Shown: one piece after another, positions 1-10,900 of the stretch
Numbering within the stretch: position 1 is the stretch's first letter
Layout: each line of letters starts with the position of its first letter
Assembly: GCF_000499845.2 (NCBI RefSeq)
Contig: NC_023751.2
Location: forward strand, 37,994,309-38,058,308
Direction: 5' to 3'
DNA from: Phaseolus vulgaris
Taxonomy: Eukaryota; Streptophyta; Magnoliopsida; Fabales; Fabaceae
DNA: 64,000 nt
Notes under the pieces: generated by a model
Database searches by the model: none
What the model saw: the letters and a program-made list of their open reading frames with translations, nothing else
Told to the model about the DNA's origin: nothing
Position numbers and translations under genes: made by a program

Positions 1-1209
1 GCAAGGTCAAGTATGAACTTGACAAAAAGACTGGATTAATTAAGGTACAAACTAATTGCATGGTTATTGGAGTGGAATTTGAAACAGATTTCACACAGAG
101 CTTACTGCCAGATTATTTTATCTCTGTGCTTTAGATTTTTCTTCTTATTGTCCGAATAATGCTCAGGTTGATCGGATTTTGTATTCATCTGTTGTTTATC
201 CTCATAACTACGGTTTTATCCCCCGCACACTGTGTGAAGACAATGACCCAATGGATGTCTTGGTCCTCATGCAGGTAAACCATTATCATTTTCAAATCAA
301 TATGTTTTATACAGCAAGCAATCATTTAACCTGCTCTCTACATTATTATTTTACTATTTACTTAACTGCATTTAGAGAAATCCTAAACATAGGCACTTAA
401 CATAGTTAGCTTACTGAATGAACTACAATGGTTGAAGGACAGGAACCAGTTCTTCCTGGTTGTTTCCTGCGAGCCAGGGCCATTGGAATCATGCCCATGA
501 TTGACCAGGTATTGCTTTCTAAGCCAATAAAACCATTCCCACTTCTTTTACCCCATTTTCCATTACGCAATAACAAATGTGTTTTTGACACAGGGAGAGA
601 AAGATGATAAAATTATTGCAGTGTGCGCTGATGACCCAGAATATAAGCACTTTACCGACTATAAAGAACTTGCACCTCATCGCATCTCTGAGATCCGACG
701 CTTCTTTGAAGACTGTATCCAATTCATTACAATCTTCTAAGTTTAGTTTTTATCTTTTCTTCATAATTTGAGTTTTGTTTCTTAACACATTGCTAAGACA
801 AAAAGAATGAGCACAAGGAAGTAGCAGTTAATGACTTTCTACCTGCAAGCGTTGCTGTTGATGCCATCCAGTACTCAATGTAAGTGTGTATATGTATCCA
901 ATCGAATTAAACAAAATTCTGTCACTCTACTAACATCATTCCCTTCTGTCGTGCTTTTGTTTATGCAACTAATACTGCTCTATAGTACAAGAATTTCGAT
1001 TATTTTACGTCACATTTTGCTACACCTATTAAAATATGCCCTTTTATTTGACATGAAATAAGTGTAGAAACATAAAAATAAAGTAAGGTGACGAGAAAAA
1101 AAAAGTACAAATCTGGAATCTCTTACATATTTTTACGCTGCTAACCTTGCTTCTAATTTGGTGCAGGGATCTCTATGCAGAGTATATTCTGCACACCTTG
1201 AGGCGATAG
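1..1209 (+). CDS. Soluble inorganic pyrophosphatase (3' part)
   Basis: Family I soluble pyrophosphatase, which hydrolyses pyrophosphate to two phosphates with Mg2+, normally in the cytosol in plants. The visible exons are 1-44, 167-274, 443-508, 594-714, 798-879 and 1167-1209, all with GT-AG borders and continuous phase, giving about 154 C-terminal codons and a TAG stop at 1207-1209. The segment [12 protein letters not shown] carries the family active-site signature D-x-D-P-x-D. The stretches [30 protein letters not shown] and [14 protein letters not shown] are typical of the plant family, whose full proteins are a little over 200 residues, so the N-terminal exons lie off the left edge. It converges on DCL1 with about 0.7 kb between the stops. 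The family is certain; the paralogue is not decided. Confidence 0.95.
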
Positions 1210-1918
1210 ACAACTGTTATTCTATGTTCTCCATCAACAATCAGAATAAGCCATAATATATTGTTATTTTAATATATCTTAATCAAACCTATCTATACTT
1301 TATAGTTTTTGTATATAGCCGGATAATATACAACCTATTTTGGTGTATCAACCGTGCTTAATGTATGTAACTCCTCATGTATAATAATCGAAATTGAAGT
1401 GTTTTAACTATGTTTACCAGTTTCCAAGCTATAATTTGGCAGTGTTTTTCGTCAATGTTGACTCAAGTCGTATTGTGACCTTCATTATAGACTAAAATTC
1501 TCGAGTAAAAGTGGCAAGAGCAATATCGCTGTAGAATTTAATAATTTGCATGAGCTGTTTCTAGACTACATACAAGCTACAAAATAGTATGCTTAACATT
1601 TAATAGCAGTGTCAACAAGGCACCTAATGCTGGCTGTCAAGTCTCGTATTCTAGTCCTCAACTTGTTTTATGTACCACTATCCTCTGTCACAAGATACTG
1701 TGAATTTCGTAACATATATAATAATTATTTAGAGGAATCACATAATTGGTTATATATATAATAAATTAGAAAATAGTAACATCCCTTGTTTCTTATTTAT
1801 TCAACCATTGATTGAGACATGTCTTGAACCAGTTGATAATGCTGGGTTCAATACCTGATGCACAGGAATGGTTTAAATATTTGGCTAGATAGAATGGGAA
1901 TAAAAATCACTCCATCTA
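1210..1918. other. Convergent intergenic / 3' UTR region
   Basis: AT-rich spacer between the stop codons of the pyrophosphatase (+) and DCL1 (-). It should hold both 3' UTRs and polyadenylation regions. I see no open frame or repeat in it that I can support. Confidence 0.5.
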
Positions 1919-4900
1919 TCACGAGTATAATTTGTTTAGCAGTTCTAAGAGAAGAACGGCTGCTGAGTCTTTGGCCTTCTTGACACTTGGCATTGGCTCT
2001 CCAATACATTCATCGGTCCATCCTCTATCAGTAGTATTGACTCTCACCGCAAATGTAAATCTCTTTGCATGTGCTGGACCACCCTCATTCACACACCTAC
2101 AAGTTTCAGTATTAAAAAAAGTTATAGATGCTCAGATATAGTGACCATCCATTTGCAATACTAAATAGGTAACTTCATAATGCCATACCTGTAGAATGGC
2201 ATAGGCCAATTCCTTCGTAAACAGATATCATTTAATGTTTGCCTAGTAAATGTCTGGTTTCCATTCTTTTTCCCGTTTTCATCATCCTTCTCCTGAGTTT
2301 TCCCCACCTCCTTTTCTTTCAAAGCAGCAAGGGCATTTCTGGCAGCTAATTTTTGTGCCATTTTTTTCTGTGGATTTTGAGCAGCTCCTACTTGCACCCC
2401 ATCAATGAATACTTCAACAGTGGCCAAATTGCCAATACGACTTGCTTTATACTCTAAGCCTTCAGCTTGCTGTTGGCATCGCTCCTGCAGCTCTCGCACA
2501 GGATGCATTGGCAGAGTCTCTGGGGTAACCATAGGATGCAGAAGAGGCTGAAAAACCTGGCAAAATTGAGAGACCCGTAATATTCTTCATTAGTTTCTCT
2601 TTTTTCCTTCCATTTTGTAAATGAACACTGGAAGGAATGGTCTGTATGCTTAAAAGCTAGGTACTAACCTTCCAAACAACAGAAGTATCCCTTCCACTGT
2701 CAAGAAAAATGGCACCTGCAATAGATTCGACAATGTCACCAAGGACCTTGGGAGCTTTGCAGTCTCCCAGACCAAAGGAGTTAAAACCTGGCTTTAACAA
2801 TTCATCTTGAACTTCCTTCACAAATTCTTTAATCTGTAGACAACCAACAAAATCATCACCTCGCTTAAAGAAATTAGGAATATTGCAGGTAGGTCATATG
2901 ATTCATCTCAAGGTAATAGTAAAAAGTCATTAGAAGGAAACAAGACCTGTTTCTCTAGGGCACTGGACCCATGTCGGAGATGCACATGAAGGTTGTGTTT
3001 AACTGCAACACGTGCAAAATTTTCATTATTTACAGCAGCAGCCCGAAGGTCAGTCAGACGTCCCGGTGGCAGATTTGTGTAAGTGAAAAACAAGTGCCTG
3101 GTGATAAGATGATCCAAGACAGCATCACCCACGAACTCCAACCGCTGATAACAGGATACTCCTGAAGATGGTCTGGAGGCATGTGTTATGGATTCTATCA
3201 ACAGCCCCTTGTCTTTGAAGTTTATATTTAAAGCACCCTCTAAAGTATCAAAATTAACACTCCTAAGTATGCTGTCTGGAACATTAAATGGCTTTCTAGC
3301 ACACTCCAGCGTATCGGGATCAAACTCTATTTGAATGCCAATCCATTTCATAAGGTGATTAGCAGCATTTTTACCACCTTCTACATAATATACCCCAATT
3401 AGTGCCTCCACAACATCTGCAAGTGTCTTACTGGACAGAACTCTGTAAGAACTTGAATCACTCTCAAGCTCGCCATCTTCCATCTCATCATCATATCCAT
3501 CTGTGTGACAATCCATCTTCTCAGTTTTAGAAATGGACCGCTCCTGGTCAAACAAAGAGGACTCCCCATCCTTGGTATCTTCATCAAAGACAGGCAGCAC
3601 CCCAGGAGCTGCCCATCTGGATGGAGCAAAGCGATCTGCCTGAATATATGATTGAAGCCCTTTACTTAAGGCATACTGATATAATACCATGTTACTGACC
3701 ATTTGTTGTCTCATCCTAGTAAGTTGACCTTCATGTTTCTGTGGGTATTTTAAGAAAAGAAATCGACTAACAACCCATTTCAGGTAAGCGTCTCCAAGAA
3801 GCTCTGCCCTTTCATAGCAGAATGTCTCCTGGCAAGAGGCAGCGGTCAAGGCTTCTAAGATCTGTTCACAAAGAAGGCATGGGTTAACTGAAGAAACTAG
3901 AACTAAAAGCCAAATACCTGGAGCAGACAAGATACCTTTGAAGTCTGGACAGGATAACTTATCATATTCTTCAGCTGAACTGCAAGTAGCATACTTTCAA
4001 CCCTCCTCATTATTGAAGGCAACCTCTGGGCACCACGAACAAGTGATCCAGGCAGTGGGTGTACAAGGCATAGCTCAGGCGGAAGGAAAACATAATAAGT
4101 TTTATCATGTGTCTCTTCAGATTCCCCCTCATGTGCTATACAATGAATTGACAGTTCCCATTAAACATAAGTCCACGAATTTTGCAAAAGCACAATAATT
4201 CCAGGATAGAAATTATGAGAACAAACCTTCACTGTGCTCAAATCGAGGGGAAAGAAGATTCTTGCAGTATGATACACCACGCCCTCTTATTAGAGGTTGC
4301 TGCTTGTAAACCAAATCAACTCCATACCTACACCAAAGCAATAAAAAAGACCAGTAGCCATTCGCACCCTCAATTGTGCAAGAAGACACAAAAAGCTTCT
4401 CTAATCTGGAAGGAAGAAGAAGTTATTGTCACTTTCCAAGGAACATTGTTGATAAAGTCCGCAATATTTAGAGGTGACAACAGGCGATTCCTTCACAGAT
4501 TAAGATTAGCCCCTTGTTCTTCCTGCACAATATTAGAGGTGCAATGTGGCCAACAAGTTATTGGTAAGAATTTTCAAAACACAAAGAAACAAGAGTACAG
4601 AAAATGGGATAGGGAGTCTTGACTGCATCAGGAAAGAATTTTTTTTAAACAAATGGGAAAAAACTACGAGACAACAATATTCGTAACATATCATACTTTT
4701 GCTTGTAGTAATCAGCATATGAGCTGTACTCCAGAGGACCAAGATAACCTTCTTTCCTAGGGAACGAGTTTTCAGCTGACATGTCATAGCGTATTGAATC
4801 AACATAAAACCTCTTCCCCGAATGAGCAGCAGTTACAATTTTCCCTACCAGGTCCTCTGCCTTAGTACTGGTATCTGCCATCATCAATTTTCCATTGGTA

Positions 4901-7900
4901 GTCATATTAATTTGCTTTTGTGTTTGCATGGAATCTCTACTTGGAACCAATCCTGAAGCTTTCACCACATCAAACTGGGCCACAGCTCCTCGGATTCCAT
5001 AGGTGGGATGTGATTTTTGCCCAAAAGCCATGCCATGACGCAATTTCCCAAATCCATATTCCCTTCTGTCTCCACCTAATGTTCTCTCATTAGTACCAAG
5101 GTAAACATCTGGTCGAGCTTTCTGGAGGGGATTCTTCCATGCATCGGCTCCAATTATTGTCTCAACCAGACACCAGTCAATTTGGTTCATAGGATCTACA
5201 GACTTATCGCCAAACATTGGGACAAACAAATATGCTTTTGCAGGATCCCAAGGAGTGGTAGATGGTTCAACATCCACATCCAAGACAATGCTCATCAGTC
5301 TTACGTGAAAGCTTTTCAGGGATGCCAGCTGCATGTCATTCAAAAATAGGTTTCTCTGTCGTATAAGAAACTATTTTCAAAAAAAAATATATGAACATTT
5401 AAAACAAGTATAGACACTGATTAATTTTTCAACCTGACTCTCAGTGATATTTATCAACCCCATAAAGACAAGAGATGCCTTTGTAGTCACGGTTCGAGCG
5501 ATAAATAGATCCATTGACATCGATAACACCTACAAAATGAATATGTTAGAAAGGGAGTAAATGAGTTACAATGCAAAAAAATGGAACTAGAAGCAGTAGC
5601 ACAAATAGAAATGACTACCTCTGCATCCAGCTCATTGCCAAAAAGTATTGCAAAATTTGAAACTTGAATCAAGAACGGATCCTTTGAATGGCCAATATTT
5701 TCGCACTTTACAGCATACATGTAAAGATGAAGCAATTTGGAGTTGTTGCAAGCATCTTTTCCAGATAAGATCCATTCTCCCTGAAAATTCAAATAGCATT
5801 AAGCAATAATGAGGTCAAGACAATAAACATATCCTGTAACTAAAGACTAAAATAGCATGCATGTTGCAGCACAGATACAGATTTGGTGAATTTTCATTTT
5901 TGTAGAAGGTATAGCCCTGCTCTTTTCCTGAATGGGAAGTGTTGAGAAGAGAGAAAACAAGAAGACAGATAATGACTTATGTGTGTTTGGAACACAACAG
6001 AGTTATTCAATTTATAGAGGAAGTATTTAGATTGCACTTGTTCTCCACTTAACTTCTTTGTTTTAATAATAACCATCTTCAAAGCCTTCAAGATCATTGC
6101 ACTGGATTGAAGGTATAACTGACAAGCCTTCTTTACAAAATGAAGAATGATAAATGCTGTACTGGTCAACTATATAATAAACCCTTACAAAAGATTACTT
6201 AGACTACATAACTTGCAGAAAGAACCAACATTCAGCATCATATCACTGAATTAAAGGTATTACACACAAGTTTTCTATTGAATATTCCACATCAACTAGA
6301 GATTTAGCCAAATTATAGTATATAAATGGGGTACAAACCTCACTTACAAACCGGTTTTGTAAAGTTGAGTTAGGTTTAAAATTCACTTTCTAAGATGGTA
6401 TCAAAGTCTATCCTAACGAGCTTTGTTGGGTTTATCGTATCATCTACAAGTATTTAGTCTTGTACTTGAGATGTTCAGTCCTCGATGTGAGGAAGTATCT
6501 TGGAAATTACTTCAACAAGAGATAAGGTAAAATTAAAGTATATAAGTGTGTACAAATCTGACCTTACAAATGATTGCTGATAAAAAAAATGAATATGATA
6601 AATGGTGTACTGGTCAACTATACAAAACCCTTACAAAAAAATTGCTTAGACTGCATAACTTGCAGAAAGAACCAACCTTTAGTATGTCAGCCACACCTTC
6701 AGGATAGAACTCCCTATGTCTAGCAGTCCCTGGAAGTGGATCTCCTTCATCAGTTTGCTCATCCTTTTCTCTTTCTCCCCCACTTCCTTTATCAGGCAAT
6801 AGCATGTCAGTGAATGCTCCCATCTCATGCAGTTTCTTGCAAGCAGCCAGACAAACAGCCTGCAAAACACCAGATTAACAAATGGTTCTTGATAAAGCTG
6901 AATAGTATTACAATTTAATATTCATAGAGAAATCGAAAGAGAAGATCTATTTTATTATTACTGAAATATTCAGTAGAGTACACATTTATAGACACTCTAA
7001 GAGTGCTTAGCAGGCAAAGACTACTGTGCTGACTCAGCACTTAAGTGACAGTTAACAAAACAAAGACTATCGTACTATTGTAAACAACACTAACACACAA
7101 CCAACAAGCAGAATCAATCAAATTCATGATAAAAGATGGCGTGCCTGTTGTGCCAGACGCATAGAACTGCATATTGAGCCCTCGAGATTTTCAAATGGTG
7201 CATTACAAGGCAGTTGAAGCTTGCAAGAATATTCTGTGGGACATCCTGTTTTTTCATGCCTCTCCATAATAAACTCAGGACGAAGAATTGAATATCTGGA
7301 CAAAGGATAAAAACATCCAAGTCATTACTTGAAAAATAAAAGGCTGGTAAAGCAAACTACCAATCTCAAGCAAAAATGCAGCACCTGTCACTCGGTAGCT
7401 GAGAGCAGTAGAAGTGGATAAGACCTACAGCAGAATTAAGACTCACAACTGCACCAGTTGACTTCACCTGGTAAACTGTTCCAGGCCTGGTGTCAACAGA
7501 AATCAATCTTGAAGTGTCCTTCAGATGACTAAGGTCTGTTCTCTCTATTGCTTCTTTACGCAAAGTCTCCTCACTGTTCCTGGCATTCCTTAGGAATGCT
7601 TCATGTGACAAATTGCCCCTATATACAAGACAAATCACAAGTAGTGAAGAGGGGAAGAGTTCAATGCCTTGGCATCCATCCACTCAAATATAAAACACCA
7701 TGTATGTTTGGTAAAATTATGAACATTATGATGATTAATGACAGAACCAATAAAAATCCAGTGTCAATTTTTCAGTATGCCTATCAGATAAAGAAAAACA
7801 GAAACTTCCACAAAGAATAATTCACTATTGACTGAAAAAACTAAAACAAAATTTTCAAATAAATCACTGACACTAAATAAAGAATAAGTTCATGTTGTAT

Positions 7901-10900
7901 AGCATAGCCAATTAGCGCAAGAGCCTCGGCACATGTGGCAAAATGATTCTGAAAAGGAAACTGACAACAGCTAAAATTGTCACAACCAGTACCTCTCCAC
8001 CATCAGGATGTAATCAGATCCAGGTTTTCTGGCACGTCCCCTGGATTGAATGTATGCCAAAACAGTCTTTGCAAGGTCAAAGCGAATAACAACGTTGCAT
8101 TGCCGGATATCAAGTCCTTCTTCAGCAACACTAGTGGCAACTAACAATGTGACCTACAAATGAGTGCATTGGTGAGATTGAGAGAATAGAAAAGATTATT
8201 TCTGGACATGTGAAACTGATAGCTGAACCATGCTAACAAAATACAAATATTACCCGCCCATCACGGAATTTGGAAATTGTATCTTGCATTTGGTGGGTCC
8301 GCATTTCCTGACTGTTATTGTGACCAATCAAGCTTGCACACTTAACAAAACTAAGAGATGGAAGCTCTGCAAAGACCTGCCAGATTGGCACACAATGAAC
8401 CAATAGGATCTTCATTATGCAACTGAATCAACCAAAAGAAACTATAGCAGTAATGTTTGTCTATCAACCTTGGGCAGAACTAATGCAGACACAACACGCT
8501 CAACAAAGATGATTGCACGGAAGTCTTCTGTATGCTGATACTTAAGAAGTATTTTGATTAGTGCCTGCACCTTGGGGGTCACCTTGCCATCAGCCACAGC
8601 AGCTCCTATAATAACATCCACGTGCTCTCCGCCAGAGACAACTAAACAAAAATGTGTCAGCTTAAATAAAATATCAAACTACATTCCATCTCAATCATTG
8701 ATATTTTATGACCGCTCTTTCACATGTGAAATATTTAGATATATGGTGAATTATGACCGCTCTTTCACATGAGAAATATATTTCATAAATTTCATAGTAA
8801 TCCAATTTCTTATATACTCTAAGATGTTGCCAAATTAAAGAATAACAAATATAGCTTATCTGGATAATTACAAATTTAAGCAGATGAAATTTTGAACCAT
8901 TACAAAGTTTCGTATCAACAACCCAGCTCACCATGACTGTCTGGAAGTTCCCCTTCTTCCATCTCTTCATGTTCAGACACACTTTGAGCTGCACCATTCT
9001 CTGAGTCATCAATATCAGCGTTTTTGTCAGAAACTGCACCCTCTGACAGTTGGCATTTCAGAAGAGAAACAACTTTACTCAGATAAGATTCCTGAAACTT
9101 GACATCAAGTTGGTAGTTGGCCCTTTCATCATTTTGCAAAGCTGCTAAAAAGGATTGCGCAACCTGCAAAAAGAAAGACACTTTATAAAGATGGCCAAGA
9201 AACTCAAGATTCCTCATTCTCCAAGAAGTAGTCTGTACCTTGTATGCACACCATTGTCCCAGTTCACCAAGTGCATAATTAACAGCTCTCAACTTCTGAA
9301 TTAGGTTTGCAGCTCCATCGCTTTCAGTTCTTTCAGAAACTCCATATACTTGGCGCAGCTCTTCCTTAGCTCCAGCATCTCTGGCTCCCATAAACTGCCA
9401 TTTGCTTCTTCTTGAACTAGATTTGGCAGCTTCTTCAACTTCAACCTCCATCTGCTTTATCTGCTCATGTAGATAACATAAACTGGCAGCTTTATCATAC
9501 TCGACCACAACTTCAGAGGGCATTGGCACATGTTTCTCCAGCTCCTTACGATCTTTAATGGTGCAAACTATAGAATCTAACTTACTTTCAAGATTGCGAA
9601 TTTTTATTGCACAATCTACTTGGCTGGAGACACCTGAATATATCACAAGCATGAAGAACTCAATGAATGAACAATGCATGTAATAAAAGAATACTAAGTT
9701 GTTGAACAGGGTTTCAAACCCCAAGCAAAATGTTTAGGAAAAGATATGGTCACATCTAGATTATCCTCTAAGTGTCTTTTCCCTATTTCCTCATTATCTC
9801 TTAAGATTAGTTACCAAATCTCCTTATCATATCATAATTTGCTTCCTTAATTAGTTAGGTTTGGTTAAAGGTTAGAATTGTTAGTTTTAAGAACCCATCA
9901 AACACATGAATACGCTGCAATATTATGCATCTCAGTTGATATAAAATTAGTGTTTCATTCTCTTGTATTCTTTCTCCCTCTTATACCTAAAATCCCATAA
10001 TTTCAAGACAAATCATAGCTTTAAAAACTTAGTAACAAAGCACCAGATCCTAAGCTCAGTTGAGAAATTGAATAGCTACCCTTCAAGTTAACAGGAGAAG
10101 CAGTCATTCCAAATACAGATGGCCTGTTCTCTTTGGGAGTTGTATGGTAGAACTCGGACATCACCAGTGAATATGGGTGTTTCTTCACGGCATGGTGGCA
10201 CTCATCCAGAATCAAGAGATTGATTGCTTCCATTTTTATTATGCTATGCCTCAAAATGTTCAAAAGAATTTGAGCGGTCATGACTAAAACCTACAGAAAG
10301 AAAAGCAAATTGAGTAATTGCAGTATAAACACACAGCTGGCCAAAGAAGAACAGTGGAAATATAAATAGGGCAAGAGAGGGAAAACTTGAGAATCTTATA
10401 GAAAAAAATCTGCCAACAACTTTTATCAAATTGAGGATAAAAGCTGCAGAAACAAATACCAGCACAACTTCAAAATCACATGGAGTCATTTCTTTTAGTA
10501 CGATTTACTGGCAGTAAGTCATGCACTGCTTCTTAATATTAAAAAAGAATACAAAGAAAGTACAAAAAAGGGTAATTAAAATATCTCAATTTAATTTCTC
10601 CAAAAGCAATCTTCTCGTGAATTAAGTAGCAGCAATTTCTATATGTTTGGCTCATTCGGGGAAGATTGGGTTAGATGCAACTTAAAAACTTCATATTTTC
10701 AATATAAGTCTTAGTTTGGTATTCCCGAAACCACCTTTTAGTCCTTGGTTTTCCATGAAATGAGAACACTATCTTGAGGTGTACCTTTTGTGACAAGGAG
10801 ATAAAACCCAGTGTGCATTTATATAAGCAACATTATCCCTATGTCCCCAATTCCCATACACAAACCTTTCCTAAGTATCCTTTGATAAACCTCAAAACTC

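Noticed and set aside
1801..1880. tRNA-like T-arm (GGGTTCAATACC)
   Set aside because: No matching acceptor stem, D-arm or anticodon arm could be drawn around it.
4328..4696. Possible intronic microRNA in DCL1 intron 14 (Arabidopsis has miR838 there)
   Set aside because: I looked for a long self-complementary arm in this 369-bp intron and saw none. The intron position matches but the hairpin does not.
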